From CBDUZS01 sp965371785 (GTDB lineage: Bacteria; Fermentibacterota; Fermentibacteria; Fermentibacterales; JCC-6): a DNA stretch of 64,000 nt. Shown piece by piece: positions 24,603-33,706 of this stretch (positions are counted from its first letter, which is position 1; every line of letters starts with the position of its first letter). The position numbers and the translations under genes were made by a program. The notes beneath the pieces were generated by a model. It saw only the letters and a list, made by a program, of their open reading frames with translations. It had not been told where the DNA came from and did not search any database. The stretch lies in assembly GCA_965371785.1 (NCBI GenBank), contig CBDUZS010000001.1:10525-74524 (forward strand), written 5' to 3'.

Positions 24603-27008
24603 CTACCGGAGAACCATCACAGAGGAAGTTCCCGAGAAGCCGGCCGTCGACAGACGCAGGTGATAGATCCCCGCAGGAACGATATCTCCGTTGCCGTCGG
24701 TGAGGTCCCATACGAGACTGTGGGCTCCGGGCTGGAGATCTGCATCGAGAAGTGTCCCGATCTTCCTGCCAAGAAGGTCGAACACGTCCACTGTAACAGC
24801 GGAAGGTGCCGCGATACTGAAATCCAGAACGGCCGTGGTGTACGCGGGGCTCGGGTGGACCGGGCTCAACCCGCTGACGGGCTGAAGCGGTGTCTGCGTA
24901 TCCTCGACAGCCACACCGTTCACCGTAATGGATCCCTGGTACGTGTGGAAATTGCGTGCCCACACGGTGACGTCTATGGTTCCGGTGGTCAGCGGTTCCA
25001 CGTAGATGTTCACCTGGCCGGTACCGTCAGTCGTGTCGACTTCGTAGATCTCACCTGTCTGCCAGTCACCCTTCTGCAGACATACTCTGGCGTTCTGCAC
25101 AGGTGCCCTGCCGTCGGTGACGGTAACCAGAATCGTTGTTGCTCCGTTTATCGAGGAAACATGGCTGACCGACAATTCGGCTGCTTCCTCGGTCCAGATC
25201 GGAAGCTCGGGATCACCGAACAGATTGTATTCCTTTATCGCCCAGTCGGAGTAGATGCTCTCCGGCGGGCAGTAGTAATCCATGCTGGTGCCGTGTGCTA
25301 TTCCGAGGTTGAAGATATCCGTTTCCCAGTGATCCTGGTAGAAGCGAATGCAGAGCATCTCGCTCGGTCCTTTGCAGGCGCCTGCGAAATTTCCCCAGCC
25401 GGATCGGCTGTTGAAGCATCCGAAACCTCCACCGTTGGGTGAAGCGAGCCATGCATCGGCACAGCATTCGTAACCATCCAGCTGACCAATGTTGCATGCT
25501 ATCGACTGCCACAGTGCGGGAAGGCCCCCGTCAGCGATATTGGTCTGTGCCATTATCATGGCAGTTGTGTAACTGCTTCCCCCGGATGTCCACATCGAGG
25601 TCTGGCTGCCGTGGCTGGCATGGTATACGTGGTTTGGGCCGGCATTTATCATCGCGACGGTGATGGCGGCACTGTTGGTTCCCGTGGACTCGTAGCACTT
25701 CTCCTCTTCCCAATCGATACCAGGGACAAAGGTCGATATGGATTCCGCGCTTGCGCTGCCGGGAATGTAGGGTGAAGACCAGAGGATCCCCGTCGTGTAC
25801 CCAATTCTGAGTTCGATGGGAGCGGTCTCGAAATAGTCCACCGACTGGATACCCTCGTAGATGAAAACCTTGTCGACGAAAAGGTCGGCTTCGGAAGCGG
25901 AGTTGACGCTTGCCCTGCCCACCCAGAGATCGGGATGGTAGTCGACCTGGTCCCATCCTCCTGGCTGAGGGTACTGGTAGGGGTAGGGTACTTCGCCCCA
26001 CACGGTGTTTCCGTTGGCATTCCACAGGTCTGCGCCTGGAGCGGTGTCGTTGATATCAGCGAAGTAGAGATCGGACGGGGCTATGGTCGAGTAGCTGGCC
26101 GATCCGACGAGCATGGCATCACGGCACTCCACCTTGTCGTCGTCGCCGAATATCAGTACGTAATCGGCGCCCTCGTCTCTGCAGTCCGTGAGGAAGGCTC
26201 TCATCTCCTGCTGGAGATCGGCACATGTGTACTGGGATTGTACCCATGTAGTCGTGTAGACGTTTGCCGGGATGCCCTTCGAAGTCTTCCAGTCCGCCAG
26301 TTCCTGCGCCTGAGTCTCGTAGTCCGGGCTGGTGATGATCACGTACTGTCCCCAGACGAGATCTTTCGGCTCGACAAGCATCGCTCCGGATGCGGAGACT
26401 CCCTCGGGGTTGACCACAAGCCTTCTTGCTATCTCCATTGCCTGTTCTTCACTTGCCGCAGTTCGTCTGAGGACCAGCCGGACCGATGGATCGTCCTCGT
26501 ATACGATCTTCAAAGTCATGCTCTCGAGAACCTGCAGACTCCTGCTGGCTGGATTCCATCTTACCGGGTGAACGGCGATGTACGCCATCGGTATGCCCCA
26601 GTACACACTGGAGCTGAATAAATCTGCTCTGCTCGAAGGAAAGAAGGTGTCGCGGCTGTAGATATGCTCGTCCGGCAGAGCCTGAACGTAGTCCATCTCA
26701 ACCGAAATGGGCACCGGCTCGTTTGCGGGCATAATGTCATAGCCCCCGAAGAGGGTACCGTAGTCCGCGTCGATGACTTCGATTGCAGTTGCCCTGCATC
26801 CCGTGGGAAGAGCCACCCGTATCGGCATGATCGGAAGGCATGGGGCTCCTTCGGTGTTGATGGCCGGCAGGCCATCAATAACAACGGCTGTGTACACACC
26901 TTCATCGACAAGACAGACCTCTGAACCATCGAATGGGACCGTTACAATCAATTCACCTGACAGGGAGACGGATGCAATACAAAGGAGAACTGTAAACACT
27001 CTGAGCAT
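24603..27008 (-). CDS. gingipain-like cysteine peptidase (family C25) with C-terminal sorting-type domain
   Basis: 801 residues. Signal peptide MLRVFTVLLCIASVSLSG, then a propeptide-like beta region to about residue 215. The C25 catalytic domain follows: YVIITSPDYETQAQELADWKTSKGIP, DYVLIFGDDD, then HASHGS with the catalytic His near 466 and IACNIGQLD with the catalytic Cys near 505. EYNLFGDPELP marks its end near residue 625. An Ig-like domain and a FlgD-Ig/type-A-like domain (FDLLGRKIGTLL...GIYHLRL) close the protein. C25 enzymes are secreted or surface proteases, often through type IX secretion. Sorting by such a system is an inference. Well isolated by a terminator downstream. Confidence 0.9.
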   Translation of the reverse strand: MLRVFTVLLCIASVSLSGELIVTVPFDGSEVCLVDEGVYTAVVIDGLPAINTEGAPCLPIMPIRVALPTGCRATAIEVIDADYGTLFGGYDIMPANEPVPISVEMDYVQALPDEHIYSRDTFFPSSRADLFSSSVYWGIPMAYIAVHPVRWNPASRSLQVLESMTLKIVYEDDPSVRLVLRRTAASEEQAMEIARRLVVNPEGVSASGAMLVEPKDLVWGQYVIITSPDYETQAQELADWKTSKGIPANVYTTTWVQSQYTCADLQQEMRAFLTDCRDEGADYVLIFGDDDKVECRDAMLVGSASYSTIAPSDLYFADINDTAPGADLWNANGNTVWGEVPYPYQYPQPGGWDQVDYHPDLWVGRASVNSASEADLFVDKVFIYEGIQSVDYFETAPIELRIGYTTGILWSSPYIPGSASAESISTFVPGIDWEEEKCYESTGTNSAAITVAMINAGPNHVYHASHGSQTSMWTSGGSSYTTAMIMAQTNIADGGLPALWQSIACNIGQLDGYECCADAWLASPNGGGFGCFNSRSGWGNFAGACKGPSEMLCIRFYQDHWETDIFNLGIAHGTSMDYYCPPESIYSDWAIKEYNLFGDPELPIWTEEAAELSVSHVSSINGATTILVTVTDGRAPVQNARVCLQKGDWQTGEIYEVDTTDGTGQVNIYVEPLTTGTIDVTVWARNFHTYQGSITVNGVAVEDTQTPLQPVSGLSPVHPSPAYTTAVLDFSIAAPSAVTVDVFDLLGRKIGTLLDADLQPGAHSLVWDLTDGNGDIVPAGIYHLRLSTAGFSGTSSVMVLR

Positions 27009-27209
27009 CAGTTCTTCCTCCTTCCACAGAACTATTATGTGTTTCGTGGGGCAGGTACAAACACGCTAATGGTTGATCTGATGTAAATTACATAAGCCAT
27101 CCATGTTTGCATCGCAAGCCTGGAGGCTGGATGTATCTCACGTATCTACCTGGTTGTCGTACGACTACGGATCTTATCGATGATATTTCACTGGCGGTGG
27201 AAGTCCTGC
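27009..27209. other. 201-bp spacer between korC end and C25 peptidase start
   Basis: No gene seen. Holds the perfect 13-bp palindrome ATGTAA-a-TTACAT at 27080-27092, about 72 bp upstream of the peptidase ATG, and a 10-bp palindrome GTCGTACGAC near 27156. The first is a plausible operator of the peptidase gene. No clear terminator for korC. Confidence 0.45.
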
Positions 27210-27827
27210 TCAGCTGTGGTTATTCGATTTCCTGAGCGCGTCGGGTACCGGCTGCTTCCTGTCGTACACAAGCGGAGCCCTTCCCTCTTCGACGTGCAGG
27301 ATTTCCCTGCCCTCTCGGTGCCCGTGCTCAAAGGCTTTCAGGTTCTTCTTGATGAACCTTTGGGGAACGGTTTCCGTAATCGAGCTGGTCCATGATTCCA
27401 GATTGAAGTACCGCGTCAGTGCGGCAAGCATCCCGAGAGCCATGAGGTTGGCCATCAACGGGGTGTCGAAGAGTTCAATCGACTTTGCCGTAAAAGGATA
27501 CTCGTAGACTTTGCCCATGGGAAGCTGGTCGATGAAAGTAGAGTCCACCAGTATGATTCCACTTTCCTTGACGTTCCCGCTGAATTTGTCGGCACTCTCC
27601 TGGTTCAGAGCCAGAAGAACATCCAGTTCCCTGCAGTTCGGAAAGAGGATCTCTCTCCTGGATATTATGATATCCGTTTTGCTCGAACCTCCGCGTGCTT
27701 CCGGACCGTAACTCTGGGTCTGGCAGACGTTGTAGTCCTCCTTTATGGCAACCAGCGAGAAGATTCGCCCGGCCAGCCCCAATCCCTGGCCGCCTGATCC
27801 GGAAAGCCTTATCTCGGAGTACTTCAT
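27210..27827 (-). CDS. korC: 2-oxoacid:ferredoxin oxidoreductase, gamma subunit
   Basis: 205 residues. IRLSGSGGQGLGLAGRIFS is the Gly-rich opening of the gamma chain, followed by QTQSYGPEARGGSSKTDIIIS and VLLALNQESADKF, all diagnostic. The gamma subunit completes the CoA/TPP-binding site of the KorABCD complex. It overlaps korB by 4 bp and is the last gene of the operon. Confidence 0.93.
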   Translation of the reverse strand: MKYSEIRLSGSGGQGLGLAGRIFSLVAIKEDYNVCQTQSYGPEARGGSSKTDIIISRREILFPNCRELDVLLALNQESADKFSGNVKESGIILVDSTFIDQLPMGKVYEYPFTAKSIELFDTPLMANLMALGMLAALTRYFNLESWTSSITETVPQRFIKKNLKAFEHGHREGREILHVEEGRAPLVYDRKQPVPDALRKSNNHS

Positions 27828-28660
27828 TTTGCCGCCCCCGCTCTGGCCTTCTCGCAGAGTTCGTCGTAACGCTCCAGGTAACTGGGTACATCTCTGTTCA
27901 CGAAGATACCCCTCACCGTTTTTCCCCTGGTTTTCTCGGGAGGCAGCTTCTCAGCCTGTTTCATGTTAACAGTCGTGTCCCTGAGAAGCTCCATCATTGC
28001 GACCGCATCTCCCTGTCTGTTTGCCCTGCCGTAATTCGTCGGGCATGGGGCAAGAGCCTCGACCACGCTGAAGCCTTTCTTCTCGAAGGCCTGTTTGATG
28101 AGCTTGTCCAGCTCCATCACATGATACACCGTTCCCCTTGCCACGAAACTGGCACCGGCGCCCTTCATGAGCTCACAGATATCGAAGACGGGTTCAATCA
28201 TTCCGTAAGGGGTCGTTGACGTTTTCATGTTGGGAGGAGTGGTTGGAGAGAATTGGCCTCCCGTCATTCCGTAGTTGTTGTTGTTCACGATTATAGCGGT
28301 GATATCGATATTACGCCTTGCAGCGTGGATGATGTGATTCCCACCGATAGCAAGCGCATCGCCATCACCCATGACAGCCATCACCTGCAGATCGGGGTTC
28401 GCCATCTTTGCTCCCGTGCCAAAGGCAAGAGCTCTCCCGTGAGTGGTGTGGAGGGTGTTGAAATCAACGTATACCGGCATTCTGGATGTGCATCCAATAC
28501 CGGAAACCATCAGGATATCGTTCAGCTCCCACTTGAGTGAGTCTATCGCCCGGATGATGGAGCCGAGCACTATTCCTATTCCACACCCGGAACACCAGAC
28601 ATGGGGAAATCTCTTTCTGTGTCTGAGGTACTTGTATTCGTCGGGGAGTCTGGAGGCCAT
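27824..28660 (-). CDS. korB: 2-oxoacid:ferredoxin oxidoreductase, beta subunit (TPP-binding)
   Basis: 278 residues. FPHVWCSGCGIGIVLGSIIRA carries conserved cysteines; GIGCTSR, HGRALAFGTGAK, and the TPP/Mg motif GDGDALAIGGNH...VNNNNYGMTGGQ are complete. It binds thiamine diphosphate and carries out decarboxylation of a 2-oxoacid, most likely 2-oxoglutarate, with transfer of electrons to ferredoxin. ATG 28660 overlaps the korA stop by one base and has GGAGG seven bases upstream, so I prefer it to the GTG three bases earlier. Confidence 0.94.
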   Translation of the reverse strand: MASRLPDEYKYLRHRKRFPHVWCSGCGIGIVLGSIIRAIDSLKWELNDILMVSGIGCTSRMPVYVDFNTLHTTHGRALAFGTGAKMANPDLQVMAVMGDGDALAIGGNHIIHAARRNIDITAIIVNNNNYGMTGGQFSPTTPPNMKTSTTPYGMIEPVFDICELMKGAGASFVARGTVYHVMELDKLIKQAFEKKGFSVVEALAPCPTNYGRANRQGDAVAMMELLRDTTVNMKQAEKLPPEKTRGKTVRGIFVNRDVPSYLERYDELCEKARAGAAK

Positions 28661-29802
28661 CACATCACCTCCAGTACTTTGGCTACGATCTCCTCAGGTG
28701 TGATCTCGTACCCATCCACCCTGTGAAGTGGTACGACCCTGACGCTGTCGACGGTCATCCTCTCCACCTCGTGTATCATCTGTCCCTGGTTGAGTTCGGC
28801 TACGATAAGGACGTCCTTGTCGTCCAGCATCTCTTTGGCCTTCCGATCGGGGAAAGGCCAGAGCGTGACCGGTCTGAAGACGCCCACCTTTTTCCTCTTC
28901 CTCGACAGGATCTCCTGTGCGGCCAGTGCGGAACGGTATACGGACCCGTAAGCGAATATCACTACTCTGCTTCCCTCTATTCCGTGAGCCATGACATCTT
29001 CGAAGGCATCGAGCCTCCGTGTGATCTTGTGCTTTATCCTCACCATCTTGGCATTGACCTCGTCAACCTTCCTGGTTGGAAATCCGTATGGATCATGCAT
29101 GAGCCCCGTAACGTGGAACCTGTAGCCCGAGCCGTAGCTCGCCATCGGGGAAACACCAGAGGCCGTGGGATGGTAATGCTCGTACCACTCGACTGGAACA
29201 TCAGGTTCAAGGCGGTGTCTTACTATCACATCCTCCCTGCTGGGGAAGGTGATTCGCTCTCTCATGTGACCGATGATCTCGTCCGGCATCAGGATGACAG
29301 GTGTTCTGAATTCCTCGGACAGGTTGAATGCCCTTACCGTGAGTTCGAAACACTCTCGAACGTTGCAGGGAATAAGGACGATAACGGGATGATCACCATG
29401 TGTGCCCCATCTCGCCTGCATGACGTCTCCCTGAGATGCCTGGGTTGGAAGACCGGTCGATGGCCCCCCCCTCATGACGTTGACCAGAACAAGAGGAACC
29501 TCGGTAAGGCAGGCGTATCCGAGACCTTCCTGCATGAGGCTGAAGCCGGGACCGCTAGTGGCGGTCATGACCTTTGCTCCCGCCAGACTGGCTCCGATGA
29601 GAGCACTGATACTCGCGATCTCATCCTCCATCTGGATCCACTTCTTGCCCTTGAGAGGAAGATACTTCGCAAGGAATTCGGCAATCTCGGTGGATGGTGT
29701 AATAGGATACCCGGCAAAGAAGTCAATCCCCGCAGCGACGGCACCAAGAGCTACGGCTTCATTACCCTGAACAAGCCTTGTTTCACCCCATGGAACTATC
29801 AC
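28660..29802 (-). CDS. korA: 2-oxoacid:ferredoxin oxidoreductase, alpha subunit
   Basis: 380 residues. LVQGNEAVALGAVAAGIDFFAGYPITPSTEIAEFL begins the pyrimidine-binding domain; QMEDEIASI contains the conserved Glu, and MTATSGPGFSLMQE and RGGPSTGLPTQASQGDVMQARWG are hallmark strings of KorA/VorB-type alpha chains. The C-terminal domain has the transketolase-C fold. The GTG start overlaps the korD stop (ATGA-like overlap). 2-Oxoglutarate is the likeliest substrate given the KorABCD order, but branched-chain oxoacids are possible. Confidence 0.93.
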   Translation of the reverse strand: MIVPWGETRLVQGNEAVALGAVAAGIDFFAGYPITPSTEIAEFLAKYLPLKGKKWIQMEDEIASISALIGASLAGAKVMTATSGPGFSLMQEGLGYACLTEVPLVLVNVMRGGPSTGLPTQASQGDVMQARWGTHGDHPVIVLIPCNVRECFELTVRAFNLSEEFRTPVILMPDEIIGHMRERITFPSREDVIVRHRLEPDVPVEWYEHYHPTASGVSPMASYGSGYRFHVTGLMHDPYGFPTRKVDEVNAKMVRIKHKITRRLDAFEDVMAHGIEGSRVVIFAYGSVYRSALAAQEILSRKRKKVGVFRPVTLWPFPDRKAKEMLDDKDVLIVAELNQGQMIHEVERMTVDSVRVVPLHRVDGYEITPEEIVAKVLEVM

Positions 29803-30119
29803 AGGCCATCACCCTCTTCCGTGGACTGGATTCCTGTGTCGGGATCTTCCTCCTCGTGATTCCTGTCGCACTCGATTACGGAAATCGCAAGGTCAGGACA
29901 GCGTCTTGCACACAGGAAGCATCGAATGCAATTCTCCTCGTGTACAACATGAGCCTTCTGGTCATTCCCCATCTCCAGAACCTGCTTGGGGCAGAAAGCA
30001 ACGCAGATCCTGCAACCTTTGCACCACTCCGAGAAGATATGAACCGCAGGCTCGGAGCATTTATCCTCTTCTTTACCATTATCGATGGCTACTGGCGCAT
30101 CTGAGGGCTTCTCAGACAT
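29799..30119 (-). CDS. korD: 2-oxoacid:ferredoxin oxidoreductase, delta subunit (2x[4Fe-4S] ferredoxin)
   Basis: 106 residues from ATG 30119 (GGAGGTGTAGG upstream); an in-frame start at 30146 adds nine residues with no support. Two cluster motifs: CKGCRICVAFCP and CIRCFLCARRCP, each CxxCxxCxxxCP, so it carries electrons between the TPP site and ferredoxin. The acidic tail (EEEDPDTG) is not part of the fold. First gene of korDABC. Confidence 0.92.
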   Translation of the reverse strand: MSEKPSDAPVAIDNGKEEDKCSEPAVHIFSEWCKGCRICVAFCPKQVLEMGNDQKAHVVHEENCIRCFLCARRCPDLAISVIECDRNHEEEDPDTGIQSTEEGDGL

Positions 30120-30216
30120 GGAACCTACACCTCCGCTATTCCACAAAGCCTCTTAAGACTCATCCGGGTGAGCACAGACAGGGGTTCATCCGGACTCCCA
30201 CCACGAATGATCCCCT

Positions 30217-30232
30217 GGAATGAACTCATTCC
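30217..30232. promoter_or_regulatory. palindrome in korDABC upstream region
   Basis: GGAATGA-ac-TCATTCC, perfect 7-bp arms, about 100 bp upstream of korD. Two direct copies of CATCCGG lie at about 30162 and 30188 next to it. A candidate operator; the stem could also act as a weak terminator of the gene upstream. Confidence 0.35.
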
Positions 30233-30242
30233 GCCCTACCAG

Positions 30243-31568
30243 TTATCCGGTTAACGGTCTCAGGACTTCGGCAATATCAGGTTTGCCGATCTCCTGCAGA
30301 TCGTACTTCACTCTGACAAAAGGCTTATTGATACTGATAATTCTACTGAGATCTATAGGAGTGGCAATGACCACGCAATCACAGTCGGCCGAGTTGATGG
30401 TCTCTTCGAGGTCCCTTATCTGCGATTCACCATAGCCCATTGCAGGCAGAACAACAACTTCTTCGACATCGGCATAAAACCGATCGAATGTCTCAACGAT
30501 CGAACCGACTGCATACTGTCTCGGGTCCACGTAGTCAGCTGCGCCGAATCTCTCGGCAGCAACGTATCCGGCTCCGTACTCCATTTCACCATGGGTGAGA
30601 GTCGGGCCATCTTCGACTACGAGAACGGTGCTGCCGGTTATGAGTGACGGATTGTCAACCGAAACCGGGCTCGCGGCTTCAATAACCACCGCATCGGGAT
30701 TCGCCGCCCGGACGTTTGCTCTTACCTCGTCAACATCTTCCGGGTAGGCACTATCTATCTTGTTGATCACAACAACGTCTGCAAGCCTGAGATTTGTCTG
30801 GCCCGGATAGTAGGAAATCTCATGACCAGGCCTGTGCGGGTCGACGACGACGATCGTCAGATCCGGTTTGTAGAAAGATGTATCGTTGTTGCCGCCATCC
30901 CAGAGGATCACATCCGCTTCCTTCTCGGCTTCACGGAGGATTGCCTCGTAATCAACTCCCGCATAAACGATGATACCCTTGCAGATATGAGGCTCGTACT
31001 CCTCCATCTCCTCGATAGTGCAGCCATGCTTCACAAGATCTTCGATCGTTGCGAAACGCTGAACCCTCTGTTTCACCAGGTCACCGTAAGGCATCGGGTG
31101 TCTTATGGCGACAACCTTCTTTCCGGCAGCCTGGAGAACTTCCGCGACCTTTCTCGTGGTCTGGCTCTTACCGCATCCCGTGCGTACAGCGCAGACCGCA
31201 ACCACGGGCTTCGAACTGCTGACCATAGTGCGTTCTGCGCTCAGCATTGTGAAATCGGCTCCAGCCGCATTCACCCTGCTCACCAGCTCCATGACCGTAT
31301 GATCGGAGAGATCGCTGTAGGACAGTACGCACAACTCGATCCGCTCGCCGCGAATAACATTCTCCAGATCGTCCAGAGGGATGATAGGAATACCCTCGGG
31401 ATACAGGTTTCCGGCAAGCTCCGGAGGGTACTTTCTTCCATCGATATCCGGAATCTGAGTTGCAGTGAAGGCAACCACGTGATATTTGTCGTTGTCACGG
31501 TAAACGATGTTGAAGTTGTGGAAATCGCGCCCTGCTGCGCCTAGAAGGAGTGTTCTGATCCCGCTCAT
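30243..31568 (-). CDS. cyclic 2,3-diphosphoglycerate synthetase-like P-loop GTPase/ATPase
   Basis: 441 residues from ATG 31568 with GGAAAGGACG upstream. N-terminal Rossmann-like domain (LLLGAAGRDFHNFN), then a P-loop VRTGCGKSQTTRKV near residue 140 and Walker-B-like DVILWDGGNNDTSF and DVVVINKID. This is the family annotated as cyclic 2,3-diphosphoglycerate synthetase from methanogens, but most bacterial members are uncharacterised. Product and role are therefore not assigned. It lies just upstream of korDABC on the same strand, 123 bp before korD. The leader contains hairpins that could hide the ribosome site. Confidence 0.8.
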   Translation of the reverse strand: MSGIRTLLLGAAGRDFHNFNIVYRDNDKYHVVAFTATQIPDIDGRKYPPELAGNLYPEGIPIIPLDDLENVIRGERIELCVLSYSDLSDHTVMELVSRVNAAGADFTMLSAERTMVSSSKPVVAVCAVRTGCGKSQTTRKVAEVLQAAGKKVVAIRHPMPYGDLVKQRVQRFATIEDLVKHGCTIEEMEEYEPHICKGIIVYAGVDYEAILREAEKEADVILWDGGNNDTSFYKPDLTIVVVDPHRPGHEISYYPGQTNLRLADVVVINKIDSAYPEDVDEVRANVRAANPDAVVIEAASPVSVDNPSLITGSTVLVVEDGPTLTHGEMEYGAGYVAAERFGAADYVDPRQYAVGSIVETFDRFYADVEEVVVLPAMGYGESQIRDLEETINSADCDCVVIATPIDLSRIISINKPFVRVKYDLQEIGKPDIAEVLRPLTG

Positions 31569-31843
31569 TGTCGTCCTTTCCGCAAGTTGTGTATGGTCTT
31601 GCGGGAAAGCAACAGCGAGCCGATTCTGCGGCTCGGCCTCTCCCATCTGCAAATGCAAGCCCCAGGCCAGCATGTTGACCTACCCTACGCGCGATGGATG
31701 GAACCCCTGACATGGGTCAAAGGTTGGAAAACGCGTGTAAATCAGCATGAATCTCTGGAAGAATTTTCTGATTGTCAACTCGTCACCAGCACATGTATCG
31801 GAGGGGTGGAGCCTGGGCAGAAATCTCAATGATCGGGCATTTC
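31569..31843. other. 275-bp spacer between sulfatase-like gene end and synthetase-like gene start
   Basis: Apart from the leader hairpins at 31576-31634 I see no gene or RNA element here. Confidence 0.4.
31576..31634 (-). promoter_or_regulatory. 5' leader with two hairpins, one covering the ribosome site
   Basis: On the minus strand CTTTCCCGCAA (31609-31599) pairs with TTGCGGAAAG (31585-31576), with one bulged base. The downstream arm contains GGAAAGG, the Shine-Dalgarno of the synthetase-like gene, so folding would block initiation. A second hairpin GAGCCG/CGGCTC (31617-31634) precedes it. Could be a thermosensor, a regulator site or chance. Confidence 0.4.
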
Positions 31844-33160
31844 CTACCTTATGTAGCCAAGTCCCTGGAGATCCTCCCGGATCTGTTCACCCGATACGGG
31901 GGAGGGTTCTCCCAGCGGCGGGGTTGTCCAGTAGAGTTCGAGAGCCTCGATAAGATCGGGATCAGGTTCTGCAGGACTACGTTCCCCCGGATCGACCTCG
32001 AGATCGAACATTCTGTTCTCACCGGTGCCGAAATTAACAACCGCTTTCCTGTAGCCGACAAGGATGGATGCGATATCTTCGAAATCCTCTAATTGCGAGT
32101 TCACAAGAAAACACCTGTCCGGAGAGACACCACTCGAAGGAACAGCCCTTTGGCCATGAGGTTCGAGAAGGTTCACACCTTCGACTTCCGGAGGGGTCGG
32201 CAGCCCCGCAAATCCCATGACAGTAGGGAGGATATCGATCTGTGCCGCCAGGGTTGAATCGACTACTCCCCCGGGGATACCAGGGCCTGTGATGATGAGG
32301 GGAACGTGCAGCTGCTCCTGGTACAGATCGTGACCGTGCCCCCACCGGCCGTGCTCGAGGAATTCCTCTCCATGATCGGATGTGACGATTATGAGTGTGT
32401 TGCCGGACAAGCCCCTCGAGCGAAGCTCCGCAAAGAATCTTCCCAGCTCACTGTCCACCCAGGATATCTCGCCATCGTACATGTCCAGCAGGTGATCTCT
32501 GTCTTCGGGATTCAGCAGTTCGCCTTCTTCGATTTCCCAGCCGGTTACACCTTCAGCTCCTGATTCCGAGAACCGCCTGTCGAATGGACCGGGAGGATCG
32601 TAGGGAGCGTGTACGTCGAACAGATGCATGACGATGAGCAGAGGTCCTGGATTGCCCCGGTTTTCATGAAGCCATTCGAGGACCTCTGAGACGGTTTCCG
32701 CAGCGCGTCCGTTTCCATCGGCGCAGAATGCGTAATGATCGAACCCGTTCGCAAACCCGAAATCAGGGTTGAGAAGCACTACGTTGACGAAACCCAGCGT
32801 GACGTATCCTTCTTCCTTCAGAAGGGTTGCAATGTTCTGCAATTCGGGGTCAAGACCATAGTCTATGCCGCTCCTGTTTCCTGCCATGTGCGATGTGACC
32901 GTAAGACCGGTCCAGATAGAGGCGTGGGCCGGTAGAGTCCATGGAGCCTGGGCCTGACATCTCGAAAACCGGATTCCCGAAGCTGCAAGGCTGTCGAGTA
33001 CAGGTGAAGTATCCCTGCCGTAGCCGTAACATCCAAGATGATCTGCCCTGAGAGTATCGATGATTATCAGCACCACATTCGGTTTATCGCTCCCCCCCGG
33101 GGCGCACCCGAATTCGATGGCCATGAACAGCACCAGGAGAAGGCATGTTCTCTTCGTCAT
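31844..33160 (-). CDS. alkaline-phosphatase-superfamily hydrolase (sulfatase fold) lacking the formylglycine Cys/Ser
   Basis: 438 residues from ATG 33160 (AAGGGTGG upstream). N-terminal hydrophobic segment ending EFGC, possibly a lipoprotein. PNVVLIIIDTLRADHLGCYGY is the metal-binding start of the arylsulfatase fold, DMYDGEISWVDSELG and IVTSDHGEEFLEHGRWGHG supply further metal ligands. Where sulfatases have C/S-x-P-x-R the sequence is APWTLPAHAS, so Thr takes the nucleophile position. That points to a phosphodiesterase/phosphotransferase-type activity rather than sulfate ester hydrolysis. Located in the periplasm or on the surface. Confidence 0.82.
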   Translation of the reverse strand: MTKRTCLLLVLFMAIEFGCAPGGSDKPNVVLIIIDTLRADHLGCYGYGRDTSPVLDSLAASGIRFSRCQAQAPWTLPAHASIWTGLTVTSHMAGNRSGIDYGLDPELQNIATLLKEEGYVTLGFVNVVLLNPDFGFANGFDHYAFCADGNGRAAETVSEVLEWLHENRGNPGPLLIVMHLFDVHAPYDPPGPFDRRFSESGAEGVTGWEIEEGELLNPEDRDHLLDMYDGEISWVDSELGRFFAELRSRGLSGNTLIIVTSDHGEEFLEHGRWGHGHDLYQEQLHVPLIITGPGIPGGVVDSTLAAQIDILPTVMGFAGLPTPPEVEGVNLLEPHGQRAVPSSGVSPDRCFLVNSQLEDFEDIASILVGYRKAVVNFGTGENRMFDLEVDPGERSPAEPDPDLIEALELYWTTPPLGEPSPVSGEQIREDLQGLGYIR

Positions 33161-33214
33161 GTAACCACCCTTACAGCGCATCTCCCGTCTGCGGTATTCG
33201 GCATCATGCGGGGA

Positions 33215-33706
33215 TTATACACAGGCTGGTCCACTGTCGTCCGGTTCGTTTCTCGCTGTATCCCTGCAATACCGTCCGGTAGAGGCCGAGAACACCGCTG
33301 CCAGCCCCATCCCGCCTGCAGCCCCGGTCAGAATCCTGATGAAGTTAAGGCTTGTGTACAATCCCATGTACTGCAGCGCTCCGTCCACGGCAAGCGGTAC
33401 GATCAGCAGCACCGCCAGCCAGAGGGGTATTCTCAGCAGCTCGAAAAGGACGAGAACCGCACCTGCAACCATGCCTGCCCAGAAGGCGGTACAGCGTGAG
33501 CACAGACCGCTGAGTCCCCATGGAAGCTCCAGGCTGCGTGAAGCGAGCCTGTGGCAGGTTGCGGACAGAACAGGGTCCACTGCATCAGAAACGCTGTCGG
33601 GAAGAATGGGTTCCACGATGGATGCAGTGAGGAATAAGAGCGAAGGGAGTCCGATGATGAGTGCCAGGATCAGTCTTCTGCGGCTCGTAAAAGCCGGATC
33701 AGCCAT
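33215..33706 (-). CDS. DUF2085 membrane protein
   Basis: 163 residues, four hydrophobic segments. ATCHRLASRSLEL...LCSRCTAFWAGM matches the C-H and C-x-R-C-x-x-x-x-G motif of DUF2085 proteins. Those are small membrane proteins with possible metal binding and unknown function. It overlaps the end of the FAD gene by 8 bp, so translation is coupled. Confidence 0.8.
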   Translation of the reverse strand: MADPAFTSRRRLILALIIGLPSLLFLTASIVEPILPDSVSDAVDPVLSATCHRLASRSLELPWGLSGLCSRCTAFWAGMVAGAVLVLFELLRIPLWLAVLLIVPLAVDGALQYMGLYTSLNFIRILTGAAGGMGLAAVFSASTGRYCRDTARNEPDDSGPACV

